NCBI RefSeq assembly: GCF_008831285.2
Contig: NC_045144.1
Location: forward strand, 8,967,886-9,031,885
DNA length: 64,000 nt
Origin: Nymphaea colorata
Taxonomy: Eukaryota > Streptophyta > Magnoliopsida > Nymphaeales > Nymphaeaceae
Direction: 5' to 3'
Both the position numbers and the translations under genes were made by a program. The notes below the pieces were generated by a model. It ran no database searches. It was not told the origin of the DNA and worked only from the letters and a program-made list of their open reading frames with translations. This document shows positions 30,712 to 43,350 of the stretch, in pieces (the first letter of the stretch is position 1; every line of letters begins with the position of its first letter).

Positions 30712-32592
30712 GTTTGTACTATTGAAAGCAATTCTACATACAAAATTTTTCAAGTTAGGTGTCATGTGATATATAAACGGGCACTGGATTCCTTGAAAAA
30801 CTTTGTAGGGTAGAAAAAAAACTCTAAACATTTCTCTTAGTTGCCTTTTTGCCATTAAAAATGAATGCTATGTTAAAAATTTTGCTTACTTTTTAACTCA
30901 CTTAGCCCCTTTCTAAAAAAAATTTCACACACTGTTAAGTGTTAAGCAAAAATGAATTTGTTTAAAAGACAGAGGTACTTGCTAAAAGCCTTACAAAAAT
31001 CCTTTTGTAGTTTTGTTACATTATGATGACCATGTCCAAATCATCTCATGGTTTGTACTATTGAAAGCAATTTTACATCCAAAGTTTTTCAAGTTAGGTG
31101 TCATGTGATATGTAAACGAGCATTGGATTCCTTGAAAAACTTTCGTAGGGTAGAAAAAAAACTCTAAACAATTCTCTTAGTTGCCTTTTTGCCATTAAAA
31201 AGGAATGCTATGTTAAAAATTTTGCTTACTCTTTAACCCACTTAGCCCCTTTCTGAAAAAAATTTCACACACTATTAAGCAAAAATGAATTTGTTTAAAA
31301 GGCAGAGGTACTTGCAAAAAGCCCTACAAAAATCCTTTTGTAGTTTTGTTACATTATGATGACCATGTCGAAATCATCTCATAGTTTGTACTATTGAAAG
31401 CAATTCTACATCCAAAGTTTTTCAAGTTAGGTGTCATGTGATATGTAAATGAGCATTGGATTACTTGAAAAACTTTTGTAGGGTAGAAAAAAACTCTAAA
31501 CGTTTCTCCTAGTTGCCTTTTTGCCATTAACAAGGAATGCTATGTTAAAAATTTTGCTTACTTTTTAACCCACTTAGCCCCTTTATGAAAAAAAATTCAC
31601 ACACTATTAAGCAAAAATGAATTCGTTTAAAAGGCAGAGGTACTTGCAAAAAGCCCTACAAAAATCCTTTTGTAGTTTTGTTACATTATGATGACCATGT
31701 CGAAATCATCTCATAGTTTGTACTATTGAAAGCAATTCTACATCCAAAGTTTTTCAGGTTAGGTGTCATGTGATATGTAAACAAGCATTGAATTCCTTGA
31801 AAAACTTTTGTAGGGTAGAAAAAAAAACTCTAAACATTTCTCTTAGTTGCCTTTTTGCCATTCAAAAGGAATGCTATGTTAAAGAATTTCCTTACTTTTT
31901 GACCCACTCATCCCCTTTCTGAAAAAAAATTCACACTGTTAAGCAAAAATGAATTTGTTTAAAAGGCAGAGGTACTTGCTAAAAGCATTACAAAAATCCT
32001 TTTGTAGTTTTGTTACATTATAATGACCATGTCCAAATCATCTCAGGGTTTGTACTATTGAAAACAAGTCTACATCCAAAGTTTTTCAAGTTAGGTGTCA
32101 TGTGATATGTAAACGAGCATTGGATTCCTTGAAAAACTTTTGTAGGGTAGAAAAAAAACTCTATACATTTCTCTTAGTTGCATTTTTGCTATTAAAAAGG
32201 AATGCTATGTTAAAAATTTTGCTTACTTTTTAACCCACTTAGCACCTTTCTGAAACAAATTTCACACACTGTTAAGCAAAAATGAATTTGTTTAAAAGGC
32301 AGAGGTACTTGCTAAAAGCCTTACAAAAATCCTTTTGTAGTTTTGTTACATTATGATGACCATGTCCAAATCATCTCATGGTTTTTACTATTGAAAGCAA
32401 TTCTACATCCAAAGTTTTTCAAGTTAGGTGTCATGTGATATGTAAACGATCATTGGATTCCTTGAAAAACTTTTGTAGAGTTGAAAAAAAACTCTAAACA
32501 TTTCTCTTAGTTGCCTTTTTGCCATTAAAAAGGAATGCTCTGTTAAAAATTTTGCTTACTTTTTAACCCAGTTAGCCCCTTTCTGAAAAAAA
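30712..32592 (+). repeat. Tandem array of a ~333-bp unit, about 5.6 copies
   Basis: Unit starts (GTTTGTACTATTGAAAGCAA or a close variant) lie at 30712, 31051, 31384, 31716, 32048 and 32381. Each carries TTTTTCAAGTTAGGTGTCAT, TTGCCTTTTTGCCATT, TTTTTAACCCACTTAGC and AAAGGCAGAGGTACTTGC. Copies differ by a few percent. The corresponding position in segment A (15573-15905) holds about one unit. Confidence 0.92.
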
Positions 32593-33725
32593 CTTCGCCA
32601 CGTAGCATGTTTCAGTCTTAAAAATGTTTGTAACAACAATGGTTTGCACTTCAGTGCAAGAATGTAATACACAAAACCAAAAAAGGATAAAAACACAAAA
32701 ACACAATAAGTTTATTTCATGTTTTTTTTAATGTGTCTTTTTTGCACTTTTTTTTCGGTTTCTTCTTGTTTTAGGTTAATATTGCATTTTTCTGAAAAAC
32801 ACAATATATGTGGCTATGTTTTCATGTTGATCTGGATTTTGGGAGGCTTACAGTTTTTGGATGCAAATGTTTGTTCTAACGAATATGAAAAAATGATACA
32901 CATTTCTTGGAAAACATTCATTGTGGTTTTTTTCTTTTGGCTGCTTAGAAATTCAAAGGCTGTAGATGCTAATTTTTAAAAACAACCAATTATATCTCTC
33001 AAGAAAATGTATCCTTTGTTCATAATGAAAATGGTTTTCATGAAAATAACTCTTGGATTGATGATTACATTTTTCTTTCTGATCCATTGCTGGTGATGAT
33101 GATAATTCTAGAGATATTGAAACTTATAATTGGGATATAAGGAAAATGTTTACTAGAAACTCAGATTGAATTTGGAAGAATGGAATTCCAGCCTTAAAAG
33201 ATGTACAAAGACACTGAGACCTCAAAGGTTTGTCTCTTAATATTTGTTTTCTTCTAAACATAGAACTTGTCCTTTTGCTATCAACTCGCACTATGAACCC
33301 AGTAGTTACCATGAAATCAAACTTCATATCATTGCAATGAGGTTTTGAATTGAGTTTCATTCTTCGGGGAAAAACGAAACTTAGGAGATTTAATCTATTT
33401 TCAAGGTAAGAAAACTATTAGGTGCAGATGTTTTTGAAGTCAAAACTAATAGGGATTAATCTTTTGAAGGATAAAGGCTACGTGTGCGCCAAGCCAACTA
33501 TGGTAGCACACCCGCACCCTCACCCGCATCGGTGCAGGTGTGGGTGCAGCCCGACACGGTGTCAAATGAATTTTGGCTGTTCTTAAACATGTTTTTGGCC
33601 AAGTTTTCATTGATATATCGATTCAAAGTAACCTTGATAAAAAAAGTTTAAAAATATAGAGAATAAAATTACTTATGTAACAAACAACATATATATGTCT
33701 ATAATATATGTATACACACACACAC

Positions 33726-33843
<118 letters not shown>

Positions 33844-33956
33844 GCTCTTGCCACACCCGCACCCAATTTTTTTTGGAACTTGCTGCATCCTGTGCTGGAA
33901 CCCACACCAGCACCCGCACCCTACACCCATGTGACATAGGATTCAAGCCAAATCAT

Positions 33957-34369
33957 TGCTAAAGGCCATTGACGAGAATTTGCAATTGACTAGAATGAAG
34001 TCCCTTTTGTTGCTTCAAATGACAATAGCAGGAACTTTGGTTTCAATGTTAGAAATGCTTTCCAAATGGTAATTATAAATGAAATGGTGTTTATCATTCT
34101 ACTTTTGAGTAGCCATTCAGAAGCAAAAATCTCTTAGATTAGAGAGGGATTTGTATAGGTTCAACCAAGCTCCTAATGCTTGGTATGATTGCTTTAGCAA
34201 AGTGATGCTTGATTGTTTTTCAGACCTCGTTTCACTAACACTATTATTTTCAAAAAGCACGCTAATTCCAGTATTGTTATCCTTCTAATATATGTTGACC
34301 ATATGATGGTTCAAGGAAAGGACAAACTGTTATTAAAGAAGTTATTTCAGACCTTCTAATATATTGTTC

Positions 34370-34405
<36 letters not shown>

Positions 34406-35410
34406 CATGTATGTCTGTGTTTATGTATGTACGTATGTGGGTTAACATGCCTCAACTTCTGCCCGTATATGGGTAGATGCGTTGCTGGAAACAACAAAAT
34501 TTCAGTTTCCAAGGAATGATATTGTCATCTTCTCCATTAGATTTAATTGCTTATTTTGATGATGATTAGGGAGGTGAGCCAACTAATGATCACACTAACA
34601 CTGATTTTTCGTGTTTTTCTAGGATCATTGCCTATTTTAGAGAGATGTAAGAAACAACACATGTTTTTTTTGTTGTGCTATAACAACTCGATTATGGGAG
34701 TTGTTTGGACTTTGATCTTCTTCAGGTCATGCAGGTGCACGTTGAAGTATCTTCAAAACTTCCTTGTGATAACAATAGTGCAATCTATATTGGTAATAAC
34801 CATGGTTCATGAAAGAACCTTGCATATTGATGCCACTATGTTTTAGAAGATTGTCTAAGAAAAATTGGTCGGCCTGCCATTTATGTCATCTGAATTTTCA
34901 GTTGTCAGACTTCTTCAACGAGGAGTTAGCTTCTCATCATTTTTGTCTTAGTAAGCTTTGGATATTATACTTCAAGTTTGAGGCAAGGGGTTAAAAGTGT
35001 ACTCTCTACTTCGTTATTATATAATGTACTGATGTGCATGCATATGTTTGAGTCATATAGTCATTATATATGTAGTTCACCTGTACTATCTATCTAATTT
35101 CTACATATGTATACATTTGTGTCCGTTCCTGTAATTTTTTATCTCTTTTTCTTTATTTCATTCTTTCTTTATTCGATTTTTTTGCCTTTTATTTCTACAT
35201 ATCAAAGGTTGTATCTGACCTAGCCATTAGCTAGCCGCCTAGCCCTATTTGCTAGATTTCCAGCTGTCTGAGCTTCCTTGAAGCGCTAGCTCCCTGGTTC
35301 TTCTTGCTATATATGTAGGAGTTAAACCCTATCATGTAGTGTAGCTTGTGAAGCCTAGTAATTATGCTCTAATAAAGTTTCTTCATCAGATCCATCTTGT
35401 GAGTTGTAAG
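33957..35410 (+). mobile_element. Old Copia relic in segment B (uninterrupted)
   Basis: Same relic as in segment A: VRNAFQMV across the empty insertion site, then FNQAP.AWYDCFSKV and EVSSKLPCDNNSAIYIGNN, a purine tract near 34985 and an LTR-like tail with AATAAAG. It is interrupted by stops and by a (GT)n run. Confidence 0.7.
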
Positions 35411-36716
35411 GTGTTTTTGCACTTTGAAAAGCGTCGTGACTTTGTGCTTTAAGTTCTTGAGAACCCTATACATCGAGAAAGAGTAAGAGAGAGTTGTATT
35501 CCCAACTTTGGAGTCTACTTCCTCATCCAAGGAAGAGGAAGATATATATATATATGCACATACATAGAAATTTGTAGAGTTTCTGGTAATCTTTCCACAA
35601 ATCTAACACTATGAATGCGTATATAATGGTTTATCTGCTAAGTATATATACTTGAACTATTTTTTATGGTAAAGAATTGTGACGTCTTACAATATCTTTC
35701 TAAAAATATTACAAAAATATATATTTGCATGGAATTTCGTGTAACAGGCATTGACTGTAACAAAATCAATCATGTATATCACACCCCTATACTTACTTTC
35801 TTGAGTAAATAGACAAATATGATGAATATCAGTTCATCCTTAGTTGTCCTCTCAGTAATAGTGTGTAGATATGTGCCTGTTTAAGCTTACGTTAGTACAT
35901 CTGTGGATAAATAATAGTCTGAGCATTGGAGAGCCTAGGTGTTGCACATTTGCTAGCAAAAGGAGTTTCTTCCCTGATTTGAATTAAGAGCAGTCGTTGA
36001 TTTTATTCTAGGGAAAATTCCCCATTTGGATTTCCTGGAATTTTAAAATTTGTTTCGTTGTCCAACACTGCAGGTAAAATATATAATTGCATTAAGACTA
36101 TGAGTGACTAAAGAATATATGACCTGGAGAAAGCTGATTTATTGTTAGTGATACAGTCATTTTTCAAAATAGGCAGTTTCCTTTAATGTTCTTTTGGCAT
36201 TTTATCCTCATTTAATTTTAAAAACTGTGAATATTAGTCACATTGATACTAAGAACCTAGGACATGAAAAACCACTGTCTCTGCCTGTGGGCACTGCTAG
36301 GATCTTGTGATGCCTTGGTAACGGGTAATTCTTTTGTCATTGCAGTACTATATTTGAAACTTTTCAGCACAATTGTTTTTGTCCGAGTAGATAGATCCTA
36401 CTCAAGATACCTGAAGGACCGTAGTTTGAGGTACATGGGCTTTCTCCTTTCTGGGTAGAAGTGAAGTGGTGGAGGTGCAAGAAGGAAGTTATGTTCATGA
36501 CTGCAGGAAGTTCTGAACCTTGACTAGCTTGCAAATAGTACTTTCTCGTTCATGCATGCAGATTTGTTTTCAACCAATCAGTGTTCATGTGCAAGCATTC
36601 GATGGTGATATTCATAGATCCCGGTTGAAAGGATTTGAAATTCAACACACAAAGTTTCCTATCATTTTGGCGCATTCCATGAAGATGACTGAGATGAAAA
36701 CTATGTCCAAATTTAT

Positions 36717-37366
36717 AATTCTTTCATTTCTATGCTCATTAAATGGTTTATGTTTGAAATGATATTCATGGATAGCAGACTTACTTTTCTCATTAATATA
36801 AGAATGAACAGTAAGAATGAGTACTTAGATTAAGTTTTGTTTATTATTATGTTGATTTTTTAGGTTGGGATTTACCTAACCCGAGAAAACTCCTTACGAA
36901 TGTATACATGTTAAAGTACATCTTCATGTCATTCTCATGTTTAGCATTTTTTTTAATCACCTGGTTGAGGATCTCAATGAGAGTTTTTGTACGTTATTAA
37001 CTTTCCATTTCGTGTGTGCTTATATGATATAATATTTCGAATGATGTTTGTTTTATGTTTTATGATTATTGTTTTATGCTTATATGAAAAATATTTAGAA
37101 TCATGTTTTCAAAAGCATTTCAAAAATAAGAACCCTCTTCAATGAGACCTTGAAAACTTAGCCTAAGCTCTTACATGAGTCCAAGTTCATCTCCGACCTA
37201 CATAAAAACAACTGAAGTCAGATATGCTCTAAGTTACATCTTAATTTTAATTTTTTCGTAAATACATATGCATATATACATGTTACATGTGTATACAGGC
37301 ACTTGAATAACTCTCTTTATCCTCATCTCTTTATGATTTAGCGTATTTTTTTTTATAGAATTTCAT

Positions 37367-37402
<36 letters not shown>

Positions 37403-38380
37403 TTCTCTCTCTTTTTCGAGTTAATACTCTCTTTTTATAAACTTTCATATACGTATATGTATACAAATATGTAAATGTATATGTATTTCTCTATCTCTCT
37501 CTACAATCTCATTCTCTTTCTCCCTATTCCTCTGAGCTTGAAATATTTTCTTTTCTTTCTTCCATTCTTTTGGACATTTATTTCCTAAGCTCTAAGATTT
37601 TAACTTTCATTTAAGATTTTAACTTTCATTTATCGACTTTACTAAGACTAAAACTCAAGCAATGACCCAATATTAGAACTATGCAATCTCATTTTACTTT
37701 CAATTCTTTTTCCTTTTTTCGTGACAATATTTAGGGCAAATATGTAAATAAATCTAGATCTATATGACAATACATACATTCTTAGATGAACACATTCACT
37801 TGTGGAATTCATGAATCATCGCAAGTATCTCTCTAAAAGAACTTAAGTATGATAAGGTGTAGCTCTATGCAGGTAATAACCTAATTATAGTAAAATCTTA
37901 AACCTACTTAAGTTCTTAAGAGAACACCAAATCGATAAAAAACAAGTTTTTAAAATACCCATATCATCTTCCAAAAATTTTCAAATGATATTTTGCGAAG
38001 GTTTCTTGATTCAAAAATCTCCCAAATCAAAATGGTTTATACTCCCAAATAATCCTTCCAAAATTTGTCATCCAAAAGTTTAAAATATAAAATCTTCAAC
38101 ATTATTTCCAAGCACCACACTACATTCATAATTAAAAAGATGTTTAAGTAAAATTGAAATGCATAATGAATAAACATAGCCCTTGGATTGATTACCCCTA
38201 GCAAAAGCGTTGAGAATGGACTCACGAGTTCCTATTCTCTCTTATTTTAAGAATAGAACTTTATATTTATAAAACACTTCAAAACCAAAATAAATTTTGA
38301 GATGCAAACAAGAAGTAATGAAAAGTAAGAAAAAAAGAATGAAATAATGGTGATTGTGTCACCACAAATATATGTAATAA
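36717..38380. other. Intergenic, no gene seen
   Basis: AT-rich with a (TA)n run at about 37369-37399 and CT-rich tracts. The frames present are short and not recognisable. Confidence 0.5.
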
Positions 38381-40315
38381 CTTGATTGTTGTTTGTGATG
38401 AAGATGTTGTGGACTTTACAAGTCGTTATGCAAATTGGGTGATTGATAGTGATGTCTCTTTCCATGTTACTTTAAATAAAGATTTGTCTGTTACTTATAT
38501 TTCTAGTAACAATACAGTGTTGAGAATGAGTAATGATTGTTTGTCACTAGTTGTTGGTGCTGGTGATATAAATTTATAGACCAACAATAGAACTACGTTA
38601 AAGCTCAATGATATTAGATATATGTTAGATATACACATAAATTTGATTTCAACTAAAAAGTTGATGATGATGGGTTATGTAGTACATTTAGTGATGAACA
38701 GTGAAAACTCACTAGATACTCAATTGTTATGACTTGAGGCAAAAAGTGTTACAACTTAAATGTTAATTAGACATCAATTACAAAAAATGTAGTGCATGTG
38801 TTAAGAATGAAAATCTATTGAGTTATGGCACAATAGGTTGGGTCATATGAGTGAAAAACATATGAATTCTTTAATTAAAGTGACTATACTTCTTGAGCAA
38901 AGAAAGAAAAGCCAGAAAGATGTACTCATATGTTTGTGGACTTGTTAGAGCTTGTTCACTCATATGTTTTTAGTTCACTAAACATGCTCAAGAAGAAGAA
39001 ATTGTTAAAGTTTGTTCACTTATATGTTTGTGGTCCACTAAAGGTTATTACATATAGTGGTACATTTTATTTTGTCTATTTTGTTGATGATCATTCAAAA
39101 AAGTGTGAGTCTACACTTTGAAGACAAATGACCAATTGCTTGATACAATCAAGCAATTTTATATTCTTGTTTGAGAGAGATAAAAAAGAAATTGAAATGC
39201 AGACATAGTGATAATGAAGGTGAGTATTTGAGTTCTTTTGATGAATACTGTATAATGCATGGCATATGACATAAAAAAACTCCTAAAACCTTTCAGTTGA
39301 ATGGTGTAGCTGAAAAGCTGAATGAAACTCTTATTGAGAGAGTCATATGTATGTTATATGATGCACAATTGCCTAATTCTTTTTTAGGTAAAGCTTTATA
39401 TATTGTTATAGCTATAGTTAATTTGTTTTTCCATGTTTATTTGAATTATGATGCTGCATAAATAATTTGATTTAGAAAGAAAGTGTCATATGACTATTTA
39501 TGTGGTTTTTATATGCAAAATATTTGTGCATAATGAAAAATCAATGTTGAAAGCAAAAATACGTTAGTGAATATTTTTGGGATATGGTGAAAAAGAGTTT
39601 GGGTACAGAAGAAACTTGTCAAAAGCAAAGGTGTAATTTTTGTTGAGAATCCGACTATTGAAGATATTAATAAAGCAATTGATAAAACATCTCAATGCAA
39701 AAGCAAAACAGTTGATGTTGATTATGTTTCTTTATATTCTTTTAAAAATTCAGTTAAAGATGACATACATGAAGATGTTAAAGATCCACAATAGAGATTG
39801 ACCAATTAAATGTGTTTGTTGTTGATGATAGTAGGTAATTTAAACATGGTTATCTTTTAAATACAATCGTAAATCCATTAGAAAGAGAAGACCATCTACA
39901 TGTATCCTAAAAATGAGTATATTTTGATAAGAGATGGTGGAGAACCTTAGAGCTATAAAGAAGCTATGCAAATGTATAAAAAGAGAAGTTGATTTAACCC
40001 ATGGAAGATGAGATGCAGTCTTAATATGACAACTATACCTTTGAGCTTTTGTAGTTGCCTAAAAATAAAATAACTTTGAATAATCCTTGGGTTTTCAAAG
40101 GTATATATGACGAAACTCTTCGCACTCATGATATAAAACTAGGTTGGTTGTGAAAGACTTTACTCAGAAGAAATGTATTGACTTTGAATAAATATTTTTA
40201 TCCATTGTTAAAAATGTCTTTCATTAGAGCTGTCTTAAGTTTGGCAACAAGTCTAAATTGAGAAGTTGAACAAATAAATGTAAAGACAACCTTTCAACAT
40301 GGTGATCTTCAAGAA

Positions 40316-40368
<53 letters not shown>

Positions 40369-40372
40369 TATA
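40316..40372. repeat. (TA)n(CA)n microsatellite inside the Copia RT relic
   Basis: TA run followed by about 17 CA units, then CATACATATATGG. Confidence 0.88.
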
Positions 40373-41547
40373 TGGTACAATCGAAATGGTTTGAAAAGAA
40401 AGGAAAAGAGGACTATGTCTATAGGTTGAGGAAGAACTTAGATGCTCATAGACAATGGTATAAAAAGTTTAAATCTTTTATGGGGATGCATTGTTGCAAA
40501 AAACTATTTCAAATCATTGTGTTTTTGTTGACAATGTTTCATATAATGATTTTGTTATCTTGTTGCTTTATGTTGATAACATGTTCATTGTTGGTAAGAA
40601 TAATTCAAGAATTGCTAAACTAAAGAAACAGTGAGGCAAAATATTTGCCATGAAAACTTGAGACCTGCAAATCAAATTTTGAGTATGAAGATTGTTTATG
40701 ATAGAAAAGTAAAAAAATTGTAGCTATCACAAGAGAAGTGCGTCTAAATGGTAATTCAAAAATTAAATATGGACAATGTTAAAGCAGTAAGTACCTCATT
40801 CGGAGCATAGTTTAGGTTGAGTATGAAGCAGAGACTTTCTATAGATGAAGAGAAAGAGGACATGTATAAAAGCCAAAATGATTCAGTTGATATTAATTTA
40901 ATGTATGTTATGGTGTGTATAAGGTTAGATATTTCTCATGCAGTTAGAGTTGTAAGTAGGTTTCTCTCAAATCTTAGTAAAGAGCATTGGAATGTTATGA
41001 AATGGATTTTGAGATATCTTAGAGGCACTAGCAACATGTGTTTTTGTTTTCGTGAACAAAAGCCTACTTTAGTAGGTCACACATATTCAAATATGGCAGG
41101 TGATGTTGATTCTAAAAAGTTCATATTTGTTTGCTTAATTACTTCAACAAATGGTGCAGTATCATATCAGTTTAGACTTCAAAAGTGTGTGACACTTTCT
41201 ACCATAGAGCCATAGTTTAGTGTAGTGACAGACACTATTAAAGAGTTGTTATGGATGAAAACATTTTTGTAGGAACTTGATTTTACACAAATATGTTTTG
41301 TTTTGTAACAATTAAAGTATGATTCATTTTGGCAAGAATTCTACCTTTCAAGATCGAAACACATTGATGTGAGGTTTCATTCGATATGTGATGTGTGAGA
41401 AGCAAAACAACTTGAGCTTAAGAAGACTTATATGGATGACAACGGTGTTCATTTGATGATTAAAGAATTTATGCATTCAAAGCTTAAAGTGTGTGGCATC
41501 ATCACCAGTTTGGCAAGATCCTCCACACAGTCGGTGAACGGGAGATG

Positions 41548-42168
41548 TGTTAGGTTGGATTCTCTTCATGTGGATGATCCAGACCCAAGCTAAAAAGGAA
41601 AAGAGGAAAAAAGTTTACCCATACATGATGAATTGAAAAAAAAAGCAATTTCAAGAAATTTGGTGGACTAAATCTGAAAAAATTCAAATAAACACTTTAA
41701 GGAAAGAGCAAGTAAAAAATGACTTTTTATTGTGGAAAAGATATCACTCTTAATTAGGTGATATTCTTCCACTTCCTTCTCTTCATTTGTTTCATTGTTT
41801 CTCTACTTTGATGATTCTTGGGCTTTGGAAGTGTAGGTATTATATATTGCCCTCTTGTAGCCGTTTTCATATTACATAATGAATTTGGTATTGGGTTTCT
41901 CTCAATTTTGTGGTTTTTACCTTTTCATTTTGAGAGAGTTTTTCACGTTAACATTGGCGTGTCTCTTATTTTCCTTGAGAGTACCATTTCATTGTTTTTT
42001 CATTATTGTGCATCAATGTATGTATGTATTATTTTTAGAGCTCAAATGGAAGAAGAATTTTATTTTACTTGTGTACGAGATAAAAGTGCTTATTTATAAG
42101 TTGTTGTGAGTCATTGTTTTCAATAAGTTCAATAATTCCGTTTGTGATCATTTTTTTTAACAATAACA
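41548..42168 (+). repeat. Candidate 3' LTR of the decayed Copia
   Basis: Starts TGTTAGGTTGGATTC after a purine-rich GAACGGGAGA and ends AACAATAACA, so TGTTA and TAACA form the short inverted ends. No partner LTR is in view, so the borders are inferred. Confidence 0.42.
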
Positions 42169-42466
42169 TCCAGTGAAGAAAAAGAAGTAAAGTAATTAAA
42201 TGATTGTAGACAGATAAAACCTAATTGGAGCAATATGCTACAACACAATCTTTGCATGTTTCTCTTACTAGTTTGGCTTGGCCCTTGACAGATAAAAATC
42301 CTAATTTCTATTATATAGCAATTTTTTCATTGAAAATTTCAATTGTAGACCTATATAGTATGAAGAATATTGAAACACAAATGCTTGACGAAACGACAAC
42401 AAGATGCAATAACGACCACAAAAGACTAGCTAGAGAGAACTGATTGACAATGCATGTATCATGTGG

Positions 42467-43350
42467 TTCCAACTGTGTTTAAAAACTCACTAAGCCAACT
42501 GACACGACTTGAGTCGGTCCTCTAACAAGTGAACCAAGTAAGGGACTCAGTTTTCGTTGAAACTTAGCATGACAGGGTCGTGACTCAGTCTAACTCGGCT
42601 CGACTTAGCCATGACCCAGATAAAACTCGGTTTGACTCGGCCAAAACTCATTTGACTCAATGTAGTCTAATTATAAATTTTGTATTTTGTAATTGACAAG
42701 ATCATTTGTTTATTAATTACTCAATTATTTAATTTTTGACATTAGTCTTCTAACTTATTCAAATATAAGAATTTAGATTATTGTTCATTTATTAAAATCA
42801 CATATTACAAATGAAAATATAAAACTCATTAGGTTTAACTTCTTGTATGGTGTATTTATTTCAATCTTTTAGGACATTGGACTCTTTGTTTTTGAATTTT
42901 TAGTTTTACATTTCTTCCAATTTTTTAGGACATTAGACTCTTTATTTTTGAATTTTTTGTTTTGTATAATACATGTCAAATTTGTCAACTATTAGATAGT
43001 CGTAAATGTTGACTAGATTAGTCTTAGTGTTTAATTTTTATTGACTTGTTTTTCGTTGACATCTTGCCACAGTTTTTGTTTTTTTTTATTTGAAATATGC
43101 AATTATAGATCTGCTTATCAATTTCTTGTTATCAAAAGAGACAATATAGCTTAGTTATTACTTGATCGTATGAATTATACGTGCATCCAAGTCATTTTAC
43201 AACATTTGTAATATTTAAGTACAAGTCATTTGTTTTTCTTTTAAAAACAATAGTGAACAAAATCTAGCCTGAGTCATTGAGTTGGCCTGCTGAGTCATGA
43301 GTCAAGAATGAACGGGTCGGGTCCCAAGGTACCAGGTTTTAAAACATTGG
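42467..43350. repeat. Possible unclassified transposon remnant rich in GACTCGG motifs
   Basis: Begins TGTTTAAAAACTCACTAAG with several ACTCGG/GACTCA motifs (42480-42660) and ends with a GAGTCATGAGTC region and GGTTTTAAAACATTGG (43255-43352). The two ends are weakly inverted (TTTAAAA-AC and GTTTTAAAAC). The middle is AT-rich. Evidence is suggestive only. Confidence 0.3.

Larger units (their letters stand above)
38382..42168 (+). pseudogene. Decayed Copia element (protease to 3' LTR)
   Basis: Plus-strand fragments appear in the right order. Protease: WVIDSDVSFHVT (the family motif is DSGA; here Gly is replaced by Asp). Then NLISTKKL; LLELWHNRLGHMSEKHM before the integrase; an integrase remnant (DNEGEYLSSFDEYC, LNGVAEKLNETLIE). 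RT is poorly preserved and split by a TA/CA microsatellite at 40316-40372. RNase H remnant reads RLDISHAVRVVSRFLSNL and YSNMAGDVDSKKF. Many stops and frameshifts are present. No 5' LTR was found upstream. Confidence 0.75.
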
